DNA from: Bacteroidota bacterium
Lineage (GTDB): Bacteria; Spirochaetota; Spirochaetia; JABMQR01
Length of the DNA: 21,903 nucleotides
Reading direction: 5' to 3'
NCBI GenBank assembly: GCA_013202335.1
Contig: JABMQR010000360.1
Coordinates: forward strand, 1-21,903
A model generated the notes under the pieces. The model was not told the origin of the DNA and ran no database searches. It saw only the letters and a program-made list of their open reading frames with translations. Below are positions 1 to 6,947 of this stretch, piece by piece (positions within the stretch are counted from its first letter, which is position 1; every line of letters begins with the position of its first letter). The position numbers and the translations under genes were made by a program.

Positions 1-384
1 CCTCAAGTCAGTATGTACCGCAGTTTCTTACCTCTTTCTGAGTGAGGGCATGCTGCAAACATGCTGTAATTCCCACCGGCTTCCGGTCAGTATAAACTCT
101 AATTATTTACAAATAGCAATTGACCCAAAGTTAAATCATCATTAGCTTTATCCTATACGTATACAAATGCAAAATAGAAATTTATTATTGGGTGCTGCCA
201 GCACTAGTACCCTGTACAACTTAAATCTTAGGATTCTTACTTGTACGCGGTAGGCATCTGCATCGTCAGAATACATCACCTTATCTGGCTAAGGCTTCGT
301 ATTCTTCCTTGCATGTACCCACCGGGTACTGCATAAGAACCTGTAAGTTTAAGCTGTACTGGGCACTAGTTTGAGCGAGGATAT
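1..384. other. Left-edge non-coding region
   Basis: I find no convincing gene before the DUF1893 protein at 385. Frame 2 is open from the window edge to a stop at 164-166, but its translation resembles nothing I know, and no start or ribosome-binding site is visible. Positions 1-180 are otherwise unremarkable apart from a small ACCGG/CCGGT hairpin near 78-90. Positions 192-370 are dense in inverted repeats and are listed separately. No tRNA, rRNA or transposase remnant was recognised. Confidence 0.5.
203..370. repeat. Long imperfect inverted-repeat element with nested hairpins
   Basis: Arm 203-227 and the reverse complement of arm 346-370 match at 20 of 25 positions, and weaker similarity continues inward. 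Nested inside are GAATAC/GTATTC (269-274, 299-304) with CCTTA/TAAGG (279-283, 290-294) inside them, and a separate GTACCC/GGGTAC hairpin (315-320, 324-329) extended by TGCA/TGCA (310-313, 330-333). The octamer GCACTAGT occurs in direct orientation at both ends (201-208 and 363-370), which could be a target-site duplication around a 154-bp MITE-like insert. ACTAGT is itself palindromic, so the octamer also fits the arms. The alternative is a structured RNA or leader ahead of the DUF1893 gene. The inverted repeats are seen directly; their identity is inferred. Confidence 0.55.
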
Positions 385-744
385 ATGAACTTAACTGTAA
401 GAAAAGATGATGAGATAGTATTTACCAGCAACAAATCATGGCTGTATCCACTATTCGACCTAATGGAGTTCTTAACATCAGGGACCATCACTGCTAATAC
501 CCTTTTTGTGCAGGATAAACTCATAGGGCGTGGAGCTGCAGTACTGCTGGCAAAAATGGGAATTATGCATTGTCATGGAAAGATCATAAGCAAACGAGCG
601 CTGCCGGTACTGGAGGAACATGGTATTACCTACTCCTATGATAAGCTTGTGGATCAGCTGGAATGTCAAACAGAGATTGTCCTTACAGATAATATGACCC
701 TGGAAGAGGCATATCTGGAACTTTCCAGGCGAGCGGGACGATAA
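385..744 (+). CDS. DUF1893 domain-containing protein
   Basis: A 119-residue soluble protein of the DUF1893 family, recognised from its overall pattern. It has an N-terminal strand with a short 'D-E-I-V-F-T-S' segment, then a central region with 'GRGAAVLLAKMG' (about 49-60), and then 'SKRALPVLEEHGI..SYD' (about 69-85). The family is small, has no firmly established biochemical function, and is thought to share a deaminase-like fold; I assign no reaction. The start is supported by GAGG at 376-379, five bases before the ATG. The C-terminal 20 or so residues form a charged, helical-looking tail. The gene stands alone, with 177 bp to the next gene, and lies just downstream of the inverted-repeat element at 203-370, whose right arm ends 15 bp before the start. 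The family call is from memory of the pattern. Confidence 0.75.
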   Translation: MNLTVRKDDEIVFTSNKSWLYPLFDLMEFLTSGTITANTLFVQDKLIGRGAAVLLAKMGIMHCHGKIISKRALPVLEEHGITYSYDKLVDQLECQTEIVLTDNMTLEEAYLELSRRAGR

Positions 745-921
745 AAAAACAAAACGAATTGTTCCAATCTATTTGTAATTTATTCCACTGCGGTGAAAAA
801 CCTGAAGCAACCTGAATAAAGTGGGTCTTGTTTATTAGGTACTCCGACAAATGTAACTAAGGCGTATCCGGTTGACTAAAAACCACTCTTCCCTTAACAA
901 TAAACAACAGGAGAAAAGCCG

Positions 922-1344
922 GTGGGAATTCATCATATTAATATCGTTGTAAAGGATCTGGAAATAAGCAGGAACTTTTTCCAACTCTTTGGTTTCTCTA
1001 TTGTTCATGAAAAAACGATTCAGGGCGATTGGCTGGATAATGTTACAGGACTAGAAGGGGTCCTGGCCAACTATATCTCTTTAAAACATGAAGATTCTTC
1101 GGTAACTTTGGAACTGCTTCAATATCAAAATCCAGTAGGGAACACAGATTCTCAGATATCTTTCCCAAATCAGATTGGATTCAGACACCTGGCCCTGGAT
1201 GTGGACAATATTGAAAAAGAGATCGAACGCCTGACAAAATTGGGTGTAAAGTTTTTCGGTGAAATCCAGGTCAATTCTTATGGCAGAAAGATGTGTTATT
1301 TCACCGGACCCGACGGAATACTTTTGGAGCTTATTCAGCTTTAG
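922..1344 (+). CDS. VOC (glyoxalase/bleomycin-resistance fold) protein
   Basis: A 140-residue single-chain member of the vicinal oxygen chelate superfamily. Two beta-alpha-beta-beta-beta modules are visible, and all four expected metal-ligand positions are occupied: His5 in 'IHHINIVVKDLE', Glu64 in 'VTLELLQY', His89 in 'GFRHLALDV' and Glu136 in 'GILLELIQL'. This suggests a metal-dependent enzyme such as a lyase, epimerase or dioxygenase, rather than a ligand-sequestering resistance protein; the substrate cannot be read from the sequence. The start is GTG, with CAGGAG at 908-913 upstream. It lies 96 bp before the zinc dehydrogenase on the same strand, so the two may be co-transcribed and act on the same metabolite, which is inference. 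The length is normal for a one-domain VOC protein. Confidence 0.85.
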   Translation: MGIHHINIVVKDLEISRNFFQLFGFSIVHEKTIQGDWLDNVTGLEGVLANYISLKHEDSSVTLELLQYQNPVGNTDSQISFPNQIGFRHLALDVDNIEKEIERLTKLGVKFFGEIQVNSYGRKMCYFTGPDGILLELIQL

Positions 1345-1440
1345 TAAAAGTTGTCAGGAACGAATACTTAGAGAATATTTTCTCAATATTTGATATGATG
1401 GAAATACAGAAAAAATTACCAGTATAAAAAGGAGTACATA

Positions 1441-2604
1441 GTGGCAACAGGAAAAGCAGCAGTATGGAAAGGAAAATACCAAATTGATATTGAAGAGTTA
1501 CCCATCCCAGAAGTTGAGGATAACGGGCTTCTTTTAAAAGTTGAAGCTGCCGGAGTCTGCGGTACCGATGGGCACCTGATCAAACAAGATCCTCCATACC
1601 CCGCAATCATGTGCCATGAAATTGCCGGAAAAATAGAGAAGATGGGAGCTAAGGCAAATAAATCACTAAACATCTATGGCGGTCCTTTAACTGAAGGCGA
1701 TCGTATAGTGCTATATCCCTGGATAACCTGTGGAAAATGTGATGGCTGCCGGACTCATAAACCCGGAACCTGTACAACCTGTAACGACTCCTTTGTCTAT
1801 GGGGTGCCCTACTCTATGCTGGGGCTTGGAGATTCAGAACCGATAAACTCTCGGGTTGATGAAGCACCCTATTTCAAAGGTGGGTTTGCTGAATACACCT
1901 ATGTATTCCCCGAAACCTATGTCTGGAAAATCCCTGAGGATATGCCCAGCAGTATCGCCTCACTTATGGATCCCATGGCAGTAGCTGTCCGGGCGATTGA
2001 AATGGCTCAGACCAGTCCGGGAATTGTTGAAGAGGGATTGAATACCGATTCGAAGGTTGTCATTATTGGAGCCGGCCCCGTTGGCGTGCTTGCTGCATCC
2101 TATATTCGGGCATTAGGGGTTGAACAGATAATTATGGTAGGCAGCAGAGATACAAGACTGCAGCTGGCCAAAGAAGTCGGTATGGTGGATGAAGTAATTG
2201 ATATCCACCAGGTAAATGTAGAAGATAGAATCAAATTGGTTCATAACATGACCAACGGTGGTGCTAATGTTGTTATACAGTGCGCCAATCAGGTTCAGGC
2301 ATTTCTGGAAGGATTAGAGATGCTTGCCAGGCTTGGAACATTGATCGAAGTTGGCAACATGGTCAATCAGGGACAGACTATTGAGTTGGACCCTGCAAAA
2401 TTAATTTGTAGTAAACACGCTAGAATCCTGGGGATGAGTGCAAATAATCCATCATCCTTTAATAGAGCTTTTAATTTTCTTAAAAGGCATAAATCAATTC
2501 CTTTTCACAAAATGTTTACCCATCAATGCAGCCTGGATGGTTTGCTGGATACATTAAATAAAATGGGTGATCAGGATTATATGAAAGGGGTGTTGGTACC
2601 ATAG
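1441..2604 (+). CDS. Zinc-dependent alcohol/polyol dehydrogenase (MDR family)
   Basis: A 387-residue medium-chain dehydrogenase/reductase with the GroES-like N-terminal domain and a C-terminal Rossmann domain. Catalytic-zinc ligands are Cys40 in 'GVCGTDGH' and His59-Glu60; structural-zinc cysteines are Cys97, Cys100, Cys103 and Cys111. The nucleotide-binding loop is 'GAGPVG' in 'VVIIGAGPVGVL'. Such enzymes oxidise a secondary alcohol, as in polyol, threonine or sorbitol dehydrogenases, using NAD(P)+. It is longer than the usual ~345 residues because of an insertion between the structural-zinc lobe and the 'GGFAEY' segment. The start is GTG with a strong AAGGAG at 1428-1433. It follows the VOC gene and is followed six bases later by a methyltransferase remnant. 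The exact substrate is unknown. Confidence 0.9.
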   Translation: MATGKAAVWKGKYQIDIEELPIPEVEDNGLLLKVEAAGVCGTDGHLIKQDPPYPAIMCHEIAGKIEKMGAKANKSLNIYGGPLTEGDRIVLYPWITCGKCDGCRTHKPGTCTTCNDSFVYGVPYSMLGLGDSEPINSRVDEAPYFKGGFAEYTYVFPETYVWKIPEDMPSSIASLMDPMAVAVRAIEMAQTSPGIVEEGLNTDSKVVIIGAGPVGVLAASYIRALGVEQIIMVGSRDTRLQLAKEVGMVDEVIDIHQVNVEDRIKLVHNMTNGGANVVIQCANQVQAFLEGLEMLARLGTLIEVGNMVNQGQTIELDPAKLICSKHARILGMSANNPSSFNRAFNFLKRHKSIPFHKMFTHQCSLDGLLDTLNKMGDQDYMKGVLVP

Positions 2605-2610
2605 TATTAT

Positions 2611-2814
2611 ATGAGTAAAAAAGAGCATTGGGAACAAATCTATTCTTCGAATCAGGCAAAAACCCTTGGTTGGTATGTACCGCATGTACATCCCTCTTTG
2701 GGCTGGATCAAGGAACTCAATCTGGACTTAGACAGCCCGATTATTGATGTCGGAGGGGTGATGGGATCGAAATACAAGGATTTACTATTATTGTTGATAA
2801 TTTTGGTTAATTGA
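2611..2814 (+). pseudogene. Truncated class I SAM-dependent methyltransferase remnant
   Basis: The first ~49 residues look like the start of a small class I methyltransferase: 'HWEQIYSS', then 'LGWYVPHVHPSL', then the beginning of motif I in 'SPIIDVGG'. The expected rest of motif I and the remaining ~150 residues are missing. Instead the frame runs into a Leu/Ile-rich stretch and stops at residue 67. A second frame over 2757-2813 reads 'GDGIEIQGFTIIVDNFG' then stop, which looks like the natural C-terminus of some protein, so an internal deletion joining two gene ends is plausible. No ribosome-binding site precedes the ATG. It sits between the forward dehydrogenase and the convergent kinase gene. 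The family call for the N-terminal piece is fairly secure; the deletion model is inference. Confidence 0.6.
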
Positions 2815-2848
2815 GAGAATTTCTGAAAATGCTGCAGCTAAACCATAT

Positions 2849-3880
2849 CTATCTTTTAATTCTACCCGAGGTATCTCCTTCAGAGAGACGAAGAACTTCT
2901 TCGCGGGAAACACGGTTAAAGTCTCCATAGATAGTATGTTTTAAGGCAGATGCGGCAATGGCATAATTTATAACTTTCTCTAAATCATCACCAAAGTTTC
3001 TGAATCCGTAAATCAGCCCGGCACCAAATGCGTCGCCTCCGCCTACCCGATCTACAATATTCGTGATATCGTATTTTCTGCTTAGACAGCTCTCTTCTCT
3101 GGTTATAATAATTCCTGACCATTTGTTATGATCAGCACTAATACTTTCCCGCAAACTTACTGATAAAGCTTTAAGGTTTGGATATTGCGAAAGCACTTGA
3201 GATCCTAACTTTTTGTAGGCTTCTACATCAAGTTTGCCACCCTCGATATCGGCATCAACTTCAATACCGAGACATTTCTGGCAGTCCTCTTCATTAGCAA
3301 TGAGGTAATCAACATATTGTGTGATTTCGGGCATAACGTCCTTTGGATCCCTGCCCCATTTCCAGAGTTTATTTCTATAGTTAAGATCGCAGGAGACAGT
3401 TATCCCCTTAGATTTACAAGCCTTCAAAGCATCAACCGTTGCCCTCCAGGCATTTTCTGATATTGCCGGGGTTATTCCTGTGGTATGAAACCATTCGACG
3501 CCATCAAGTATCGTATTCCAAGCATAGGCCTCGGGTGGACAATCGGCAATTGCCGCTCCTTTTCTGTCGTAAACAACCATTGAAGGCCGCATATTGGATC
3601 CTGTTTCGGTAAAATACAATCCCACTCTGTCTCCATAGGTAACAATTGGAGAAACATCAATTCCAAAACTTCGCAAATCACTTCGTAATGCGTTTCCTAT
3701 GGGGTTTTTAGGGAGAGCTGTCACATAGGCTACATCTTCCTGGTAATTAGCAAGTGATACTGCAACATTTGCTTCTGCACCTCCAGGAGTTATAGAAAAA
3801 TCCTGATTTTGAAATAAACGATCTTTACCCTTTGGGGTAATCCTGTACATCATTTCACCAAAAGTTACTATCTTTGCCAT
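2849..3880 (-). CDS. PfkB-family sugar kinase, likely 2-keto-3-deoxygluconate kinase
   Basis: A 343-residue cytosolic ribokinase/PfkB-family kinase. The N-terminal 'GEMMYRITP' strand and 'TPGGAEANVA' (31-40) form the sugar-binding side. 'CDLNYRNKLW' (164-173) and the 'VDRVGGGDAFGAG' signature (276-288, catalytic base Asp283) complete the active site. The RNKLW block and overall pattern are those of 2-keto-3-deoxygluconate kinases, which phosphorylate KDG to KDPG in uronate and Entner-Doudoroff routes; fructokinase or another PfkB specificity remains possible. AGGGAG at 3887-3892 supports the ATG. It lies downstream of, and is probably controlled by, the IclR regulator at 4042, since its promoter carries a palindrome on the -10 box. 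No aldolase or isomerase of the KDG pathway lies next to it. Confidence 0.82.
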   Translation of the reverse strand: MAKIVTFGEMMYRITPKGKDRLFQNQDFSITPGGAEANVAVSLANYQEDVAYVTALPKNPIGNALRSDLRSFGIDVSPIVTYGDRVGLYFTETGSNMRPSMVVYDRKGAAIADCPPEAYAWNTILDGVEWFHTTGITPAISENAWRATVDALKACKSKGITVSCDLNYRNKLWKWGRDPKDVMPEITQYVDYLIANEEDCQKCLGIEVDADIEGGKLDVEAYKKLGSQVLSQYPNLKALSVSLRESISADHNKWSGIIITREESCLSRKYDITNIVDRVGGGDAFGAGLIYGFRNFGDDLEKVINYAIAASALKHTIYGDFNRVSREEVLRLSEGDTSGRIKR

Positions 3881-3933
3881 TATTCTGCTCCCTATTATTT
3901 ACTGTTCCGTAATGCGGTACATCATTCCCATAA

Positions 3934-3969
3934 TGAAATTATTTTATTTCAGGCACCTTAAAAAGTCAA
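3934..3969 (-). promoter_or_regulatory. KDG-kinase promoter with palindromic operator on the -10 box
   Basis: On the minus strand, TTGACT (3964-3969) is separated by exactly 17 bases from TAAAAT (3941-3946), a near-consensus sigma-70 promoter. An 18-bp palindrome, TGAAAT-N6-ATTTCA (3934-3951), covers that -10 box completely. IclR-family operators are typically palindromes of this AT-rich GAAAT...ATTTC kind, and an IclR gene lies directly upstream, so repression by that regulator is likely. A second, less perfect palindrome, GTnCCG...CGGnAC, lies between promoter and gene at 3904-3920. The elements are seen directly; the regulator assignment is inferred. Confidence 0.65.
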
Positions 3970-4041
3970 TTGGGATTCTTAAGCAATCTTCTATGCTTAT
4001 GTAATTAATCCAATGGGAGGCTTTAACAATTTAGGATAAGC

Positions 4042-4770
4042 CTACTGATATAGCTTTCGTGTCAGTTCAGCCAGCCGTAAACCTACCTGTTCAGCCGCCG
4101 CATCATCGAAACGATAAACAGGTGCAGAAACACTGATCGCCCCGACAGGCCGTTTGTCATAATCCAAAACAGGAGCAGCTACACAACGGATATCATCTTC
4201 ATTCTCTCCAATCTCCTCGCTGTAGCCACGCTCTCTGTACAAGGTAAAATGAGCCTTTAGTTTTTCAGGAACGATCACTGTCTTATCAGTTATTTTTATC
4301 AAGTCTACTCTGTTGAAGTACTCATCCTGATCAGCTGTAGTGAGAAACGAAAGAATCGCCTTACCTCCGGCCGTAGAATAGAGTGTGGGACTAAACCCGA
4401 TTTTTGACCACATGCGCAGTGATCTTTTACTCTCTATCTTATCCAGATAATGTGCCTGAAGGTTCTCATATTCAAAAAGATGCACTGTCTCACCAAACTC
4501 TTCCCAGACAGTTTCCATTATGGGTCTTGCCAGATTCTTTAAACCCGACTGCCGGTGATAGGAACCTGCCCAGAACAGAACCTTTGATCCAATATGATAC
4601 CTACTCTCCTGATCCTTTATAAGAAGATTCTCTTTACACAACTCTTCGGCAATGCGAAATACCGCTGTCTTGGAGATACCGGAAATCCTGGAAAGTTCAG
4701 AAACTCCAATCGGCTTATCGGATAGAGAGAGAACATCCATTATGTGCGTAATTCGTTCTAATAACTGCAT
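4042..4770 (-). CDS. IclR-family transcriptional regulator
   Basis: A 242-residue regulator. An N-terminal winged helix-turn-helix (about 1-62) contains 'GVSELSRISGISKTAVFRI' and the wing 'YHIGSKVL'. It is followed by the IclR effector domain with 'YSTAGGKAILSFL', 'RGYSEEIGENEDDIRCVAAPV' split over two strands, and 'VGAISVSAP'. Members bind small carboxylates or sugar acids and usually repress neighbouring catabolic genes. The obvious target is the KDG-kinase-like gene 161 bp downstream, whose promoter carries a matching palindrome. The ATG has no clear ribosome-binding site upstream, so it may be weakly translated or start elsewhere; no better in-frame start was seen. A promoter is visible upstream (4855-4882). 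The DNA-binding family is certain; the ligand is unknown. Confidence 0.93.
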   Translation of the reverse strand: MQLLERITHIMDVLSLSDKPIGVSELSRISGISKTAVFRIAEELCKENLLIKDQESRYHIGSKVLFWAGSYHRQSGLKNLARPIMETVWEEFGETVHLFEYENLQAHYLDKIESKRSLRMWSKIGFSPTLYSTAGGKAILSFLTTADQDEYFNRVDLIKITDKTVIVPEKLKAHFTLYRERGYSEEIGENEDDIRCVAAPVLDYDKRPVGAISVSAPVYRFDDAAAEQVGLRLAELTRKLYQ

Positions 4771-4854
4771 AGGGAAATCATAAATTAAAGGGGGATGGTA
4801 TTCAAGCAGTATTAAACGATGAAAGGAAATCCATAAATATTTATAAATTTCAAA

Positions 4855-4882
4855 ATAGTAAATCTGTAATATATTCTTTCAA
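4855..4882 (-). promoter_or_regulatory. Candidate promoter of the IclR gene
   Basis: On the minus strand TTGAAA (4877-4882) and TACTAT (4855-4860) are spaced by 16 bases, giving five of six consensus matches in each box. It lies in the AT-rich gap between the exchanger gene stop and the IclR start, about 85 bases upstream of the ATG, so it implies a leader. Sequence match only. Confidence 0.5.
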
Positions 4883-4895
4883 AAGATATCTAACG

Positions 4896-5939
4896 CTAAC
4901 TTACTACAGCTCCAGGAATCACATACCCCAACACTACGGTAATGATATACGCAAGCAGCAGAATCGCGCCAAATAGTTTACTGAACTGATGAGTTGTTCG
5001 CCCTATACCGATTCGCAGTACGAGTACGACAAACAGCATCGAAGGGAAAAAGAGGTAGAAAAACTGTGGCGGAACTTCAAGGCCGCCCTTTGTAACAGCT
5101 GCCGCTGCACCGCTTACAAAGAGTACATTCAATACATCTGCACCAAGAACATTACCTAAAGCAAGCTCTCCATGTCCTTTACGAACCGCTGTAATAGCTG
5201 TTACCAGTTCAGGAAGTGAGGTTCCAAATGCAACCAGAGTAGCCGCAATTATTGCGTCAGGAATATGCAGTCGAAGTGCAGTCTCTTCAACTGCAGGGAT
5301 TAATATCTTTGAACTTAAAATGACAAGAGCTACTCCTAAAACCAGCTCCAGAATTGCAATCACTGGTTTAACATCGCTATCAATAGTAACTGTTGAATCA
5401 TCAACTGTATCAGCCGGGGCACTTTTCGACCACGTAATTGATCTCCAAATATAGAGTCCCAAAAGAGCAAGGAATACAAATCCTATGATTTGCGGTATCC
5501 GTCCACCTTCAGTAAACATACCGCTCACAGCAAGAAAAGGAGTGCTTACCAGTACTAACAGAACGGCACTGCCCATTTGTATCCAGCTCTGCCGATTAAC
5601 TATTTTCTGATCAACCGGAACCCGTCCAATTAAGACTGCCAGACCCAGAATAAGTCCTGTATCGGCAATAATTGAACCAACAGAATTTCCCAGGGCTAAG
5701 CCCGGAACCCCCTGAATTGCTGCAAGCACACTTACTGCGGCTTCCGGCAAGGTTGTTCCAATACTGACAATAGTTGCTCCAATCAATATTTTGGGAACTC
5801 CCCATCGAACCGAAAGTGATACAGCCTGATCTACAAGCAGATCGGCGCCCTTCATAAGGATAAGCAGAGCTCCTGCAATAATCACAAAAAGAACAATCAA
5901 GGGAAGTGGTTCAACTATTCCGGTAATCCAAGCGTCCAT
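4896..5939 (-). CDS. Sodium/calcium exchanger family (CaCA) antiporter
   Basis: A 347-residue integral membrane protein with about ten hydrophobic segments in two homologous halves, as in bacterial YrbG-type exchangers. The two alpha-repeats are clear. The first has 'GTTLPEA' (61-67, Glu66) with 'GNSVGSIIADTG' (84-95). The second has 'GTSLPEL' (239-245, Glu244) with 'GNVLGADVLNVL' (262-273). The acidic residues in these repeats coordinate Ca2+ or Na+ in the family. The halves are joined by a polar, acidic loop at about 171-191 ('SAPADTVDDSTVTIDSD'). In the first repeat the usual 'GS-N-I' asparagine is replaced by Ile-Ile-Ala-Asp, so ion selectivity may differ from Ca2+. AGGAG lies 11 bases before the ATG, a long spacing. 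A link to neighbouring catabolic genes is not evident. Confidence 0.9.
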   Translation of the reverse strand: MDAWITGIVEPLPLIVLFVIIAGALLILMKGADLLVDQAVSLSVRWGVPKILIGATIVSIGTTLPEAAVSVLAAIQGVPGLALGNSVGSIIADTGLILGLAVLIGRVPVDQKIVNRQSWIQMGSAVLLVLVSTPFLAVSGMFTEGGRIPQIIGFVFLALLGLYIWRSITWSKSAPADTVDDSTVTIDSDVKPVIAILELVLGVALVILSSKILIPAVEETALRLHIPDAIIAATLVAFGTSLPELVTAITAVRKGHGELALGNVLGADVLNVLFVSGAAAAVTKGGLEVPPQFFYLFFPSMLFVVLVLRIGIGRTTHQFSKLFGAILLLAYIITVVLGYVIPGAVVS

Positions 5940-6023
5940 ATTCGCTGTTTCTCCTAAATCTTATCCCTATAATTAATAGTAAGCCTATAAAATAATCAAC
6001 CGTTTTTGTTGTTATTTAGTGGA

Positions 6024-6764
6024 CTACCATTCACCTTTTCGATTGAGTTCTTTCATTGCATTTTCATTAAATTGTTTTCCAGCTCTATTTAAATCGTCAA
6101 GTAACTCTTCAGTACTTTTCCCATGACCGGATCGTGCCGCAGGAATCACTGTTTTACACTCATTTGAGTCCATAAACTGTGCTGCGTGAAGAATATTTTC
6201 CTCATCTTCCTCAGGTATAATCAAAAACCCATGCTTATCGGCATGAATCAATTGGCCTGGCTCAACTTTGGTTCCAAACACCTCAACGGTAACGTTCCAT
6301 TCGACGGGGTAACTGTATGCATGTCCCACACACAGTCCCCGGCACAAAGCCTTGAATCCTGCATTATGCATTTCATCCACATCTCGGATCGCGCCGTCAG
6401 TAATAGTACCAATACAACCTAGAGCACGATGAGTATTGCTGTTCACCTCTCCCCAGAATGCCCCAACCATATAGGGTTTATCTCTATCCTGAACAACCAC
6501 AATTTTAGGTCCAGGTACCGAAGCAGCATACTTCCTGTACTCCTCCCAGGCCGCTGCATTTTTTTTAAGGTGCTCTCCATTACTTGGTTCAATGACCACC
6601 GTTATCGCCCGTCCGACCATAGGCCCCATGTTGGGCATATAGTCCTTTACTGGTTCCCGATTAAAATGAGAAGTTCGTGGATGTTTTGTAATCAGTTCCC
6701 ATCCATTGTAGATAGTTGGTGTATTCCACCGTTTTAACTCAAGCATAGTTTCATGATTTATCAT
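6024..6764 (-). CDS. RraA-like protein (HMG/CHA-aldolase superfamily)
   Basis: A 246-residue member of the RraA / HMG-CHA aldolase / 'demethylmenaquinone methyltransferase-like' superfamily. The core is 'GEVNSNTHRALGCIGTITDG' (105-124) followed by 'AIRDVDEM' (125-132), carrying Gly105, Glu106, Arg127, Asp128 and Glu131. These are the positions used for metal and pyruvate-enolate chemistry in the class II pyruvate aldolases of this family. At 246 residues it is longer than E. coli RraA (~161), with an N-terminal extension typical of catabolic members, so a C-C lyase, decarboxylase or sugar-acid role is more likely than RNase E regulation. It has its own promoter (6804-6832) and lies after a terminator, so it is separate from the upstream operon. 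The spacing AGAGG-N10-ATG supports the start. The substrate is unknown. Confidence 0.85.
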   Translation of the reverse strand: MINHETMLELKRWNTPTIYNGWELITKHPRTSHFNREPVKDYMPNMGPMVGRAITVVIEPSNGEHLKKNAAAWEEYRKYAASVPGPKIVVVQDRDKPYMVGAFWGEVNSNTHRALGCIGTITDGAIRDVDEMHNAGFKALCRGLCVGHAYSYPVEWNVTVEVFGTKVEPGQLIHADKHGFLIIPEEDEENILHAAQFMDSNECKTVIPAARSGHGKSTEELLDDLNRAGKQFNENAMKELNRKGEW

Positions 6765-6803
6765 CTATTTATAACCTCTTACCAGCAAACTTTATGTACT
6801 GCT

Positions 6804-6832
6804 ATGATAGTGGTCGCAGGCTTGAAGGTCAA
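6804..6832 (-). promoter_or_regulatory. Candidate promoter of the RraA-like gene
   Basis: TTGACC (6827-6832) and TATCAT (6804-6809) on the minus strand are separated by exactly 17 bases, close to sigma-70 consensus. It lies 40 bases before the ATG and downstream of the MFS terminator, consistent with an independent transcription unit. Sequence match only. Confidence 0.6.
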
Positions 6833-6902
6833 CTAAATCCGTCTCATACACTTGGAATTCTACTTTTATGAAATCCTTAAACAAAGAGTATTTTCATGTA
6901 TA

Positions 6903-6947
6903 ACCGTGGTTATAAAAACCTGATACTTTTAAACAGTATCAGGTTTT
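6903..6947 (-). terminator. Rho-independent terminator after the MFS gene
   Basis: The 12-bp perfect arms AAAACCTGATAC (6915-6926) and GTATCAGGTTTT (6936-6947) enclose a 9-base loop. On the minus strand the stem ends in a run of five T (6914-6918). The hairpin overlaps the last codons and stop of the MFS gene, so it closes the long catabolic operon. Confidence 0.85.

Noticed and set aside
119..147. TTGACC with a TAGCTT 17 bases on as a plus-strand promoter
   Set aside because: The -10 match is only about half of consensus, and it is followed by the inverted-repeat element rather than a gene.
1..166. Frame 2 open stretch at the left edge as the C-terminus of a gene
   Set aside because: The translation is short, cysteine/serine-rich and matches no family I recognise; it may be chance.
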